From Luteirhabdus pelagi (GTDB taxonomy: Bacteria > Bacteroidota > Bacteroidia > Flavobacteriales > Flavobacteriaceae), in NCBI RefSeq assembly GCF_016827595.1, contig NZ_JAECMS010000003.1, positions 62,001-126,000 on the forward strand: DNA of 64,000 nt, given 5' to 3'. The notes under the pieces are model-generated. The model worked only from the letters and a program-made list of their open reading frames with translations, did not search any database and was not told the DNA's origin. A program made the position numbers and the translations under genes. Shown here piece by piece: positions 27,141 through 35,549 of the stretch. Within the stretch, counting starts at the first letter, position 1; each line of letters begins with the position of its first letter.

Positions 27141-29861
27141 ATGAGTGACGAACTCGATAATAACGAAGAACAAAATCCAGAGGATATCGACCACCAGAAC
27201 CAAGAGAGTGGCGATGTCGAAAATGCCGATAACAGCGAAACCATCACCAAGGTTACGGGTATGTATCGTGACTGGTTCTTGGATTATGCTAGTTATGTAA
27301 TTCTAGAACGTGCCGTTCCCGCAATCGAAGACGGTTTTAAGCCTGTTCAGCGTCGTATCATGCATTCCATGAAAGACTTGGACGATGGGCGCTACAACAA
27401 GGTTGCAAACATTGTTGGACATACCATGCAATACCACCCTCACGGCGATGCCAGTATTGCCGATGCGATGGTGCAGATGGGGCAAAAGGATTTGCTTATC
27501 GATACCCAGGGAAACTGGGGAAATGTGCTTACCGGCGATAGTGCAGCAGCGTCACGATATATCGAAGCGAGGCTCTCCAAGTTTGCGCTGGATGTTGTTT
27601 TTAACCCAAAAATTACCGAATGGCAAGCGAGTTACGACGGACGAAAGAAAGAGCCGATCAATCTTCCCGTCATGTTCCCACTTTTGTTGGCGCAGGGAGC
27701 AGAAGGAATTGCCGTGGGACTTTCAACCAAGGTGTTGCCCCATAACTTTATCGAGTTGATCGATGCCTCTGTCAAGCACCTGAAAGGGAAACGCTTCACA
27801 CTCTTACCCGATTTCCCAACGGGTGGCATCATGGATGCTACCGATTACAAGGATGGCGTTCGCGGGGGTAAGATTCGAAGTCGCGCCCGGATTAATCAAC
27901 AGGATCGGAATACGCTTGTTATCAATGAAATTCCCTTTGGAACGACCACTTCATCCCTAATCGATTCCATTCTTAAGGCAAATGAGAAGGGGAAGATCAA
28001 AATCAAGCAAATTGAAGACAATACTGCTGCCGAGGTCGAGATTTTAGTGCATATTCCAAGTGGGATATCACCTGATAAGACTATTGATGCGCTGTATGCC
28101 TTCACCAATTGTGAAACGTCAATTTCACCATTAGGCTGTGTTATTGAAGACAACAAGCCGCTTTTTGTTGGTGTTTCTGAAATGCTTCGCAGAAGTACCG
28201 ATCGTACGGTCGATTTGCTGAAACAGGAACTGGAGATCAGGCTCGATGAACTTGAAGCCCAATGGCACTTCGCTTCACTGGAACGCATCTTTATCGAAAA
28301 TAGAATCTATCGCGATATTGAAGAGGAAGAAACCTGGGAAGGCGTGATCGCTGCGATCGATAAAGGGTTGAAACCACATATCAAGCATTTGAAACGTGCG
28401 GTAACGGAAGAGGATATCGTGCGATTGACCGAAATTCGAATCAAGCGTATTTCAAAATTCGATATCGACAAGGCCCAACAAAAGATTGAAGCATTAGAGG
28501 ATCAGATTGCAGAGATTAAGCATCATTTAGAAAACCTGATTGAATATGCCATTGCCTATTTCAAAAGGTTGAAGAAGGATTACGGGGCAGGGAAGGAGCG
28601 CAAAACTGAAATTCGGGTTTTCGATGATATTGAAGCGACCAAAGTGGTTATCCGCAACACCAAACTTTATGTAAATAGGGAAGAAGGCTTTATCGGAACC
28701 AGTTTGCGTCGCGATGAGTATGTTACCGATTGTAGTGATATCGATGATATTATTGTGTTCACGGAAGACGGTACTATGATGGTTACCAAAGTCGACAGTA
28801 AAACCTTTATCGGTAAAGGTATTATCCATGTAGCGGTCTTTAAAAAGAAAGACAAGCGCACGATTTACAATATGATCTATCGCTTCGGGAAGAGCGGACC
28901 GACCTATGTGAAACGTTTTGCAGTAACGTCTATTACCCGCGACCGTGAGTATAGTCTTACGAAGGACGCAAAAGGAAGTAAAGTATTGTATTTTACAGCG
29001 AATCCTAACGGTGAAGCGGAAGTCGTAACGGTATTACTGCGACAAAAAGGAAATATAAAGAAATTGAAATTCGACCTCGATTTTGCCGATCAAATGGTGA
29101 AGGGGAGAGGTGCAAAAGGGAATATCGTCACCAAACACCCCGTAAAGCGAGTCGAATTAAAGGAAAAAGGACTTTCTACCCTAAAACCACGCAAAATCTG
29201 GTTCGATGAAACCGTACAACGCCTAAATCTAGATGGTAGAGGTGAATTGCTTGGTGAATTTAGAAGTGAAGACCGCTTGCTCATTGTGAAGCAAGATGGA
29301 ACCGTGAAAACGGTAGTTCCGGAAATGACGCTTCGTTTTGATGATGACATTATCATTTTAGAAAAATGGGAGCCTAAAAAACCGCTTTCAGCTATCTATT
29401 GGGAAGGTGAAAAGGAATTGTTTTATGTGAAACGATTCCTGATTGAAAATCCAGATAAGGAGGAGTTGATTATTACCGATCATTCCGATTCCTATCTGGA
29501 GCGAATCTTCACCGATTATCGACCCGTAGCCGAAGTAGTCTTCGTAAAGAAACGTGGAAAGGAGCGTGAAGAGAACCTGGAGGTTAACCTTGAAGAGTTT
29601 ATCGCAGTGAAAGGCATCACGGCAATGGGAAATCAATTGACAAAAGAAAAGGTTTTGGAAATCAACGCCTTGGCATCGCTTCCTTATGAGCCGCCAGAAG
29701 AAAAGAATGCTGAGGATATGGATGTGGTAGATGAAGAGGATGTTTCTTCAGAAGAAGACAATGACTCCTCCGATACTGATGATGATGCAATTCGAAGCAG
29801 TTCTGATGAAGATACCGGTGGTGAAGCATCCGGTGGAGAGGGACAAACAAGTTTATTTTAA
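27141..29861 (+). CDS. parC: DNA topoisomerase IV subunit A (ParC)
   Basis: The 906-residue subunit carries the DNA-cleaving winged-helix domain: QRRIMHSMKD, VVGHT-like IVGHTMQYHPHGD, and the catalytic Tyr in DSAAASRYIEARLSKF. A coiled-coil tower (about residues 420-480) and a beta-pinwheel C-terminal region follow. The last ~60 residues are a disordered, acidic/serine tail (DEEDVSSEEDNDSSDTDDD) that ends exactly in GQTSLF. It cuts and reseals both DNA strands together with ParE. Operon parE-parC, with mscL 50 nt downstream across a REP-like palindrome. Confidence 0.95.
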   Translation: MSDELDNNEEQNPEDIDHQNQESGDVENADNSETITKVTGMYRDWFLDYASYVILERAVPAIEDGFKPVQRRIMHSMKDLDDGRYNKVANIVGHTMQYHPHGDASIADAMVQMGQKDLLIDTQGNWGNVLTGDSAAASRYIEARLSKFALDVVFNPKITEWQASYDGRKKEPINLPVMFPLLLAQGAEGIAVGLSTKVLPHNFIELIDASVKHLKGKRFTLLPDFPTGGIMDATDYKDGVRGGKIRSRARINQQDRNTLVINEIPFGTTTSSLIDSILKANEKGKIKIKQIEDNTAAEVEILVHIPSGISPDKTIDALYAFTNCETSISPLGCVIEDNKPLFVGVSEMLRRSTDRTVDLLKQELEIRLDELEAQWHFASLERIFIENRIYRDIEEEETWEGVIAAIDKGLKPHIKHLKRAVTEEDIVRLTEIRIKRISKFDIDKAQQKIEALEDQIAEIKHHLENLIEYAIAYFKRLKKDYGAGKERKTEIRVFDDIEATKVVIRNTKLYVNREEGFIGTSLRRDEYVTDCSDIDDIIVFTEDGTMMVTKVDSKTFIGKGIIHVAVFKKKDKRTIYNMIYRFGKSGPTYVKRFAVTSITRDREYSLTKDAKGSKVLYFTANPNGEAEVVTVLLRQKGNIKKLKFDLDFADQMVKGRGAKGNIVTKHPVKRVELKEKGLSTLKPRKIWFDETVQRLNLDGRGELLGEFRSEDRLLIVKQDGTVKTVVPEMTLRFDDDIIILEKWEPKKPLSAIYWEGEKELFYVKRFLIENPDKEELIITDHSDSYLERIFTDYRPVAEVVFVKKRGKEREENLEVNLEEFIAVKGITAMGNQLTKEKVLEINALASLPYEPPEEKNAEDMDVVDEEDVSSEEDNDSSDTDDDAIRSSSDEDTGGEASGGEGQTSLF

Positions 29862-29870
29862 TAAGTAAGT

Positions 29871-29895
29871 GGTGACTTCGAGAACCTCAGTCACC
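29871..29895 (+). repeat. REP-like palindrome, copy 2
   Basis: Arms GGTGACT (29871-29877) and AGTCACC (29889-29895) enclose the loop TCGAGAACCTC. It shares 10 of 11 loop bases with copy 1 (22851-22875, opposite strand), while both arms changed together. Confidence 0.65.
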
Positions 29896-29911
29896 AAGCA
29901 ATGAGTACTAC

Positions 29912-30340
29912 ATGGCAGGATTAATCCAAGAGTTTAAGAATTTTGCGGTCAAGGGTAACATGATCGATATGGCGGTGGGTATTATTATCGGAACCGCCTT
30001 CAATAATGTGGTGAATACCTTGGTGAAAAAGGTAGTCATGCCACCACTTTCCCTGATGACCGATGATGTTAATTTGGCGGAACGAAAGTATGTTCTAAAA
30101 GAAGCAACGGAAACAAATTCGGAAGTAGCAATAGGATACGGAGAATTACTTGAAGTAATGGTCGATTTCCTAGTTATTGCCTTTACAATTTTCGTGGTTA
30201 TAAAAGTGATTAACCGTTATAAACGCAAAGCCGAGGATCCAAAGAACAAAACAGTCGAAACCCCAAAGGATATCGAACTGCTATCGAATATCGAGCGCTT
30301 GATGGAAGAGCAAAACAGCATGCTCAAAAACAGACAGTAG
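29912..30340 (+). CDS. mscL: large-conductance mechanosensitive channel MscL
   Basis: The 142-residue inner-membrane channel opens under membrane tension during hypo-osmotic shock. The N-terminus EFKNFAVKGNMIDMAVGIII leads into TM1 (GIIIGTAFNNVVNTLVKKVVMPP, the pore-lining helix), a short periplasmic loop follows, and TM2 is DFLVIAFTIFVVIKVINRY, then a charged cytoplasmic helix. It ends 2 nt before the convergent TerB-like gene. Confidence 0.97.
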   Translation: MAGLIQEFKNFAVKGNMIDMAVGIIIGTAFNNVVNTLVKKVVMPPLSLMTDDVNLAERKYVLKEATETNSEVAIGYGELLEVMVDFLVIAFTIFVVIKVINRYKRKAEDPKNKTVETPKDIELLSNIERLMEEQNSMLKNRQ

Positions 30341-30342
30341 TA

Positions 30343-30690
30343 TTATTCCTCTTCGTTTTTAAGAATATGGCGTAATCCTACAAAAACGGCTTGTTCCGCT
30401 GCTTCAAAATGTCCATCGGCGAAGAACAAATCCTTCATTTCGGCTACCATTTCTTCTATTTGTTCATTCGAAAGGTCAAGCCGATGAACGGTATGCTGAA
30501 TTTTCTGGATGCTCTGAAAGTCGTTATCGGCTTCAAACTCCCTATGAATTCGTTCGTATTCGTTTCGATTCACCTTCGACTTTACCATTTCCAATTCCTC
30601 GGAAGTTTCAATAAAATCGGCATGCGCACAATATAATAGCAAGTAAGCGCTTAAATCGTTTTTTGTCCAATGGGTACTGTAATCACTCAT
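30343..30690 (-). CDS. TerB-like small protein
   Basis: A 115-residue, mainly helical, acidic soluble protein: MSDYSTHWTKNDLSAYLLLYCAHADFIETSEE, then FEADNDFQSIQKIQHTV, and FFADGHFEAAEQAVFVGLRHILKN at the C-terminus. The helical repeat with DxH-type loops (HADF, DGHFE) resembles the TerB fold; I cannot be certain. Its 4-nt overlap with a TerC-family gene (ATGA-type) supports a tellurium-resistance-like context, though in most bacteria TerB/TerC homologues act in ion and envelope homeostasis. Function unknown. Confidence 0.6.
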   Translation of the reverse strand: MSDYSTHWTKNDLSAYLLLYCAHADFIETSEELEMVKSKVNRNEYERIHREFEADNDFQSIQKIQHTVHRLDLSNEQIEEMVAEMKDLFFADGHFEAAEQAVFVGLRHILKNEEE

Positions 30691-31532
30691 AACGGCTTGT
30701 CGTGTTTTTGTTCAATTTCTTCATCCGGAATCGTAGAAACGATATCGGAAGTCTTTTGACGATATTTCATATTGATGAATTCGATGAATAATGAGAATGC
30801 AATCGTGAAGTACAGATACCCTTTCGGAATAACACCTACTTCATTACCGAATACCACCAAATGAGACAGGTGTGCCCCTTCAGCAATAAGCATAAATCCG
30901 ATTAAGATCAAAAACGCCAATCCCAACAACTGAACAGTTGGATGTTTGTTTACAAATCGACCGACAGGGTTCGCAAAAATCATCATAATCAAAATGGAAG
31001 CGACTACGGCAATAACCATTATGATCAAGGCATCGTTTGCTGAGTTTCCTATTCCATTCGTCATCCCAACTGCTGTCAATATCGAATCGAAAGAGAAAAC
31101 CACGTTTATCAAACATATTTGAACAATGGCCTTCGTAAGGGTGGTTGCACGTGCTTTCTTCACCTCGCGTTCGTCATGGCCTTTATCTTCAACTTTTTCA
31201 TGAATTTCGGTGGTACTTTTATAGAGCAGGAAGAGTCCTCCGACAAATAGAATGATCCCTTGCCCGGAAACACCAGCTTTAATCCAGGAGAGATTGATAT
31301 GCCAGAAAGGAGCTTCCATAGCCACTAACCAAGAAATACCAAACAACAGAATAACCCTGATGATCATCGCCATAAAAAGCCCAATGTTCGTCGCTTTTTT
31401 TTGATGTTGTTTTTTAAGCTTGCTCGCGGCTAATGAAATAAAGATGATGTTATCGATACCGAGAACAATTTCAAGAATGGTAAGGGTCAGCAGCGCCATC
31501 AGCGCATCTGGAGAGGTCAAAATATCGAACAT
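30687..31532 (-). CDS. TerC family integral membrane protein
   Basis: The 281-residue protein has about seven membrane helices, with the family motif EIVLGIDNIIFISLAASKL in TM1 (acidic residues in the membrane) and the matching second copy LINVVFSFDSILTAVGMT in the middle. The TerC/Alx/MntX group exports metal ions such as manganese, in some cases linked to secretion of metalloproteins. The C-terminus is charged. Part of the XRE-lipoprotein-TerC-TerB-like cluster: the lipoprotein gene ends 8 nt before it and the TerB-like gene overlaps by 4 nt. Confidence 0.9.
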   Translation of the reverse strand: MFDILTSPDALMALLTLTILEIVLGIDNIIFISLAASKLKKQHQKKATNIGLFMAMIIRVILLFGISWLVAMEAPFWHINLSWIKAGVSGQGIILFVGGLFLLYKSTTEIHEKVEDKGHDEREVKKARATTLTKAIVQICLINVVFSFDSILTAVGMTNGIGNSANDALIIMVIAVVASILIMMIFANPVGRFVNKHPTVQLLGLAFLILIGFMLIAEGAHLSHLVVFGNEVGVIPKGYLYFTIAFSLFIEFINMKYRQKTSDIVSTIPDEEIEQKHDKPL

Positions 31533-31540
31533 AAATATTT

Positions 31541-31951
31541 CTAGTTGGTTGTTTTGTTAGGTTTTATGGGGTCGTTGCTTACTTTCACTGCTTTTCCGCG
31601 TTCTTTTCGATCTTCACCCACAACATTATATTCAAAAGTATATGTATTTCCGTCGGTGGTTAAAATCTTCATATGAATAGCCTTTTCTTCGGCCATGCTC
31701 TTCGGATTGATTTTTTGAACGATATACTCGCAATCGTTTATCCAGCGAATCGAAGACGTGTCACTTTTTCCTCTAAAATAGTCAATTTCGATGGAATCGT
31801 TACGGACAAAGGTCGTGGTTTCAACTTCGGTTCCTACCAATGCCTCAAACTCAAAAGCGCCGGTTTTAAAATCAACACAGTTACGCTCAGGACTATAACA
31901 GCCGGCAATTAATAGGGATAGTATGCTAAAAAAGGTGAATCGCAATTTCAT
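31541..31951 (-). CDS. small putative lipoprotein of unknown function
   Basis: About 136 residues from the ATG at 31951. A lipoprotein signal peptide MKLRFTFFSILSLLIAGC has its lipid-acceptor Cys at residue 18. The mature part is polar and beta-rich (RNCVDFKTGAFEFEALVG, SSIRWINDCEYIVQKINP, GNTYTFEYNVVG). An upstream in-frame ATG (31972) would add seven residues and weaken the signal peptide, so I prefer 31951. Second gene in the XRE/TerC cluster. Function unknown. Confidence 0.75.
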   Translation of the reverse strand: MKLRFTFFSILSLLIAGCYSPERNCVDFKTGAFEFEALVGTEVETTTFVRNDSIEIDYFRGKSDTSSIRWINDCEYIVQKINPKSMAEEKAIHMKILTTDGNTYTFEYNVVGEDRKERGKAVKVSNDPIKPNKTTN

Positions 31952-31988
31952 TATAAGTGCGAATTTCAACATTTTTTAGAAGAAATGC

Positions 31989-32399
31989 TCATTTTTTATA
32001 CACCTTAAAGCTACCATCTTTATATAACAGAATAATTTGATCGATTTCCTTGGAAGTTGAAGACGTAAATGCTTCTGTTTGAGTCGTTGGAAGTGATTGC
32101 TTTATATTTTTGGATACTAGGCTTCTTTCTTCTGATGTTTTAGTAGGGGATACGTCCGTTTTTTCTTCAGTATCGATCGGAAAAGAACCTTTTCCATTCA
32201 ACAACCAATACAATTCGACCTCAGGAAATTCATGTACGACCTTCATGACAAATTCTAAACTAGGCTTATTTCGTCCCGATAGGATATGGGAGATCGTCGA
32301 TCTATTAAAGTCGATCCGCTCGGCAAAAGCAGTTGCCGAAAGACCATAATGCTCGAAGATTTTTTCAAGCCTTTTCGCAAATTCCTTGCTGTTTACCAT
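31989..32399 (-). CDS. XRE-family transcriptional regulator
   Basis: The 136-residue protein has an N-terminal Cro/C1-type helix-turn-helix (residues 5-62: FAKRLEKIFEHYGLSATAFA, then IDFNRSTISHILSGRNKPSL) and an extension EVELYWLLNGKGSFP, then a Ser/Thr-rich linker (about 70-115) and a short C-terminal tail (IILLYKDGSFKVYKK). It is first in the cluster with the lipoprotein and TerC genes and has a full-consensus promoter (32431-32461) in front. Autoregulation is plausible but not shown. Confidence 0.9.
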   Translation of the reverse strand: MVNSKEFAKRLEKIFEHYGLSATAFAERIDFNRSTISHILSGRNKPSLEFVMKVVHEFPEVELYWLLNGKGSFPIDTEEKTDVSPTKTSEERSLVSKNIKQSLPTTQTEAFTSSTSKEIDQIILLYKDGSFKVYKK

Positions 32400-32430
32400 T
32401 GTAACAAATAAATTCCTAAGAGTTGCTTTA

Positions 32431-32461
32431 CAAATGTAACAAATCGGATAGAAAGTAACAA
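32431..32461 (-). promoter_or_regulatory. promoter of the XRE-lipoprotein-TerC cluster (TTG-N20-TACATTTG)
   Basis: On the minus strand, TTG (at 32461-32459), 20 nt, then TACATTTG (32438-32431): a full match to the Bacteroidota -33/-7 pattern, 31 nt before the ATG at 32399. Confidence 0.75.
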
Positions 32462-32646
32462 TTTTAAGTCGAATATCGACTGAATTATATTAAATAATCA
32501 CTTTACATAAATAATGTAACTAACTGATAAATAATTATTTGGGTGCATATGCCAATATTTGAAAGTCCACAGGTACGTGCCATCAATTAACCCCGCTATA
32601 AACTGTTTACTGATGTATCTAAATCAACAATTTTACTTGTATACAT

Positions 32647-32673
32647 TTGTAAACATTAATCTGTTTAGCTTTG
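32647..32673 (+). promoter_or_regulatory. candidate promoter of the M14 peptidase gene
   Basis: TAGCTTTG (32666-32673) with TTG at 32647-32649 (16-nt spacing, short). The flanking TTTGTAAAC repeats (twice, about 24 nt apart) could bind a regulator. The stretch from 32400 to 32758 otherwise holds no gene. Confidence 0.4.
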
Positions 32674-32758
32674 TAAACAAAAACATTTGGAAGCCTTACT
32701 ATCTGTATACCGATCTACCTTTAAAACTAAATTACGCGGACGTTATATCACCTTAAAT

Positions 32759-33847
32759 ATGGTTCGTGATGTTTTAGATGAATTGAATTCTGATTTCCAT
32801 ATATCGCATCCCGGCGTATCGGAAAACGACCAACAGATACCTATGGTTAAGATTGGTGAAGGTCCCATAAAGGTTTTTGCCTGGTCGCAAATGCACGGTA
32901 ACGAAAGTACCACGACTAAAGCACTATTAGATTTCTTGAATTTCTTGCAACATCCAGAGTCATACGAAGAAGAAGCGAGTCATTTTAAAAAGAAATTTAC
33001 CTTTTGCTGTATTCCAATGCTAAATCCGGACGGTGCGGCAGCGTATACACGTGAAAATGCCAATGGCTTCGATTTAAATCGCGATGCGCAGGACTTAAGC
33101 CAGAAAGAGAGTCAGGTGCTTCGAAAGATCTTTGATAGCTTCCAGCCAGATTGGTGCTTAAATCTTCATGACCAGCGTAGTATTTATGGTCTAAAAGAAG
33201 GCAATCCCGCCATTATTACCTTTCTGGCGCCTTCGGCCAATAAAGAAAAATCGATTACGCCTTCTCGAAAGCAAGCTATGGAGAAGATTGTAAAAATGTA
33301 TCACATGTTGCAGGGTTTTATTCCAAATCGGGTTGGACGTTATGATGACGATTTCAACTTAAACTGCGTGGGGGATACCTTTCAACAAACCGATACGCCT
33401 ACGATATTATTTGAGGCGGGTCATTACCCTGGCGACTATCAACGTGAGAAAACACGGGAACTTATCTTCCTGAGCTACTTGTCCTTTTTTGGGTTACTTG
33501 ATGATAAGGTTGAAGCTAAGACTTGTGATACTTCGCATTATTTTAATATTCCGGAGAACAAAAAAAGCTTTTTGGACATCATCATTCGCAATGCGCATTT
33601 CGGGAAGGAAAAAGCGCTGATCGATATTGGAATTCAATATGAAGAAATATTGAAGGACAACACAATCCTCTTCACACCAAAAATTGAAAAAACAGGGAAG
33701 GACCTAGCACTTTTCGGTCATAACGAAATCGATGTAGTTGGAGATGAATTGTTGATAAATTCGCATAAAATTGCCGATATCGGTGTGGAAATTAAATCGA
33801 TACGGCGTAATGGCATCGATTTTACTGAAGATTTATTAAAAAATTAA
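32759..33847 (+). CDS. M14 family zinc carboxypeptidase-like protein
   Basis: About 362 residues from the ATG at 32759 (MVRDVLDELNSDFHISHPGV). A TTG reading from 32687 would cross the promoter, so I reject it. The zinc site of M14 peptidases is seen as HGNES (WSQMHGNESTTTKALL) plus the later His in LNLHDQRSIYGL, with MLNPDGAAAYTRENANGFDLNRD typical of the substrate site. The catalytic Glu would be in LFEAGHYPG. There is no signal peptide, so it is cytoplasmic. The C-terminal domain (about 250-362) is unclassified. Substrate unknown. Confidence 0.85.
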   Translation: MVRDVLDELNSDFHISHPGVSENDQQIPMVKIGEGPIKVFAWSQMHGNESTTTKALLDFLNFLQHPESYEEEASHFKKKFTFCCIPMLNPDGAAAYTRENANGFDLNRDAQDLSQKESQVLRKIFDSFQPDWCLNLHDQRSIYGLKEGNPAIITFLAPSANKEKSITPSRKQAMEKIVKMYHMLQGFIPNRVGRYDDDFNLNCVGDTFQQTDTPTILFEAGHYPGDYQREKTRELIFLSYLSFFGLLDDKVEAKTCDTSHYFNIPENKKSFLDIIIRNAHFGKEKALIDIGIQYEEILKDNTILFTPKIEKTGKDLALFGHNEIDVVGDELLINSHKIADIGVEIKSIRRNGIDFTEDLLKN

Positions 33848-33869
33848 TATAGGCTTTTACAATATATAG

Positions 33870-33877
33870 TACTTTTG
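33870..33877 (+). promoter_or_regulatory. candidate -7 box (TACTTTTG) of the Lrp/AsnC gene
   Basis: An exact TAnnTTTG 34 nt before the ATG; no clear -33. Confidence 0.4.
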
Positions 33878-33911
33878 CCGTTGTATAAACAGACAGCTTA
33901 AACCTCATACA

Positions 33912-34394
33912 ATGCCAAAATTTAAATTAGACGATACCGATCACCAAATTCTTGATATGTTGATCGAAAATACCCGAACTCCTTTTACTGATATTGCCAA
34001 GAAGCTTGATATATCGGCAGGTACTGTACACGTTCGCGTAAAGAAAATGGAAGAAGCCGGAATCATTATCGGTTCTTCCCTTCGATTAGACTACGAAAAA
34101 CTGGGCTACTCCTTTATTGCATACGTCGGTGTTTTTCTTCAGAAAACATCCCAGACCCAGTTTGTTCTAGAGCGCATCAGCGATATTCCTTTCGTTACCG
34201 TTGCGCATGTAACCACAGGAAAGTTCAATATTTTCTGTAAGATTCGTGCTCGCGATACAAGTCACGCCAAGGAAATTATCTATAATATCGATGATATTGA
34301 AGGTGTTACAAGAACCGAGACGATGATTTCTCTTGAAGAAAGCTTAAACGACAAAAAACGCTTGATGCATTCTATCTTCCAGAACATCAAGTAA
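33912..34394 (+). CDS. Lrp/AsnC-family transcriptional regulator
   Basis: The 160-residue regulator has an N-terminal winged helix-turn-helix (about residues 7-55: DTDHQILDMLIENTRTPFTD, IAKKLDISAGTVHVRVKKME) and a C-terminal RAM ligand domain (about 65-150: IAYVGVFLQKTSQTQFVLER, VTTGKFNIFCKIRARDTSHA, YNIDDIEGVTRTETMISLEE). Such proteins sense amino acids and often bind near their own gene. Neighbours (M14 peptidase upstream, BrkB downstream) are not obviously its targets. A terminator closes the unit. Confidence 0.93.
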   Translation: MPKFKLDDTDHQILDMLIENTRTPFTDIAKKLDISAGTVHVRVKKMEEAGIIIGSSLRLDYEKLGYSFIAYVGVFLQKTSQTQFVLERISDIPFVTVAHVTTGKFNIFCKIRARDTSHAKEIIYNIDDIEGVTRTETMISLEESLNDKKRLMHSIFQNIK

Positions 34395-34416
34395 GGATTA
34401 CCATTTATTTAACAGC

Positions 34417-34448
34417 AAACCCTTTGCGACTACGCAAGGGGTTTCTTT
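34417..34448 (+). terminator. Rho-independent terminator after the Lrp/AsnC gene
   Basis: Arms AAACCCTTTGCG (34417-34428) and CGCAAGGGGTTT (34433-34444), one G-T pair, 4-nt loop, then CTTTATTTTT. Confidence 0.85.
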
Positions 34449-34476
34449 ATTTTTATACATAGGCGAAAATTTTCCA

Positions 34477-35427
34477 ATGAAGAAAGCATGGCACTTATTA
34501 AAAAATACCTATCAGAGTTGGGACAGTAATGACCCTTGGTCGAAAAGTGCCGTAATTGCATACTATGCACTGTTCTCGTTGCCATCGCTTTTGCTTATCA
34601 CCGTTTACGTAGCGGGAATTTTCTTTGGCCGGGATGCGGTTCAAGGACGTATCGTTTCGGAATTCGGATCGATGATCGGGGAAGGTGCTGCCCAAGCGCT
34701 TCAGAATATGATTGCCAATGCGGCCCTGGAAAATTCCTCGGCTTGGACGCTCGTGATTGGTTTGGGAATGCTCTTATTTGCGGCTACAGGGGTCTTTTTT
34801 CAACTTCAAAAGGCATTGAATGACATCTGGAACGTACGCGCCAAAGAAATAGGCATTAAAGGCCTTTTAAAGCGACGTGCCGTTTCTTTGGGAGTGATTC
34901 TTGCAATCGGACTTTTATTGCTTATATCATTGCTTATTTCCACCGCTATTTCGAGTATAAGTGATTGGCTTGGCGCTCGTCAGGGTGAAATATCTTCTGG
35001 GATTATTGAGGTCATCAATTTCTTACTATCCCAATTCTTCATCACCGGTCTATTCGCTGCCCTATTTACCTTTCTTCCCGATGTGAAAATTCGATGGAAA
35101 ACTACCTTACTAGGAGCCTTTTTTACAACCTTACTTTTCTTGGCAGCGAAATATATCATCGGCTTTTATTTTGCTACCTCAGATCCAGCTTCGGTTTACG
35201 GCGCTGCTGGAAGTGTTGTACTGATTTTGTTATGGGTGTATTACACCTGCCTCATCATGTTTTTCGGGGCTGAACTAACAGTACAATGGGCGTTGCTTAA
35301 TGATGTCAAGGTCGAGCCTTCCGATGATGCTACAATTAGCTATGAAGAGGAGATTAAAGAACTACGGGCCTATAAGGAAAAGGTCGAGGAGAAGCGAAAA
35401 AAGTCGGAAACCCTTCAGCAGAAATAA
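34477..35427 (+). CDS. YihY/BrkB-family inner-membrane protein
   Basis: The 316-residue protein has six likely membrane helices and the family signature SAVIAYYALFSLPSLLLITVYVAG near the N-terminus, then LVIGLGMLLFAATGVFFQLQ (the FxxLQxxLNDIW region) and AAGSVVLILLWVYYTCLIMFFGAELTVQW near the C-terminus. The C-terminal tail is a charged coiled region (EEEIKELRAYKEKVEEKRKK). The family was once misnamed ribonuclease BN; its role is unclear, possibly envelope transport. It starts 29 nt after the terminator of the Lrp/AsnC gene. Confidence 0.93.
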   Translation: MKKAWHLLKNTYQSWDSNDPWSKSAVIAYYALFSLPSLLLITVYVAGIFFGRDAVQGRIVSEFGSMIGEGAAQALQNMIANAALENSSAWTLVIGLGMLLFAATGVFFQLQKALNDIWNVRAKEIGIKGLLKRRAVSLGVILAIGLLLLISLLISTAISSISDWLGARQGEISSGIIEVINFLLSQFFITGLFAALFTFLPDVKIRWKTTLLGAFFTTLLFLAAKYIIGFYFATSDPASVYGAAGSVVLILLWVYYTCLIMFFGAELTVQWALLNDVKVEPSDDATISYEEEIKELRAYKEKVEEKRKKSETLQQK

Positions 35428-35549
35428 TCTTTCACAATCCTTAACACAGTTTAGTATAACCTTAGTACGCAAAACTTGTTGTACGCGGGTTTCAGCGGTA
35501 TATTAGTATTGAATTAAAATTGAAAAAGAAAATTAAAATATCGAACATT

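Noticed and set aside
32687-32758. TTG-initiated extension of the M14 peptidase
   Set aside because: It begins just after the promoter-like box and the leading residues do not resemble the family.
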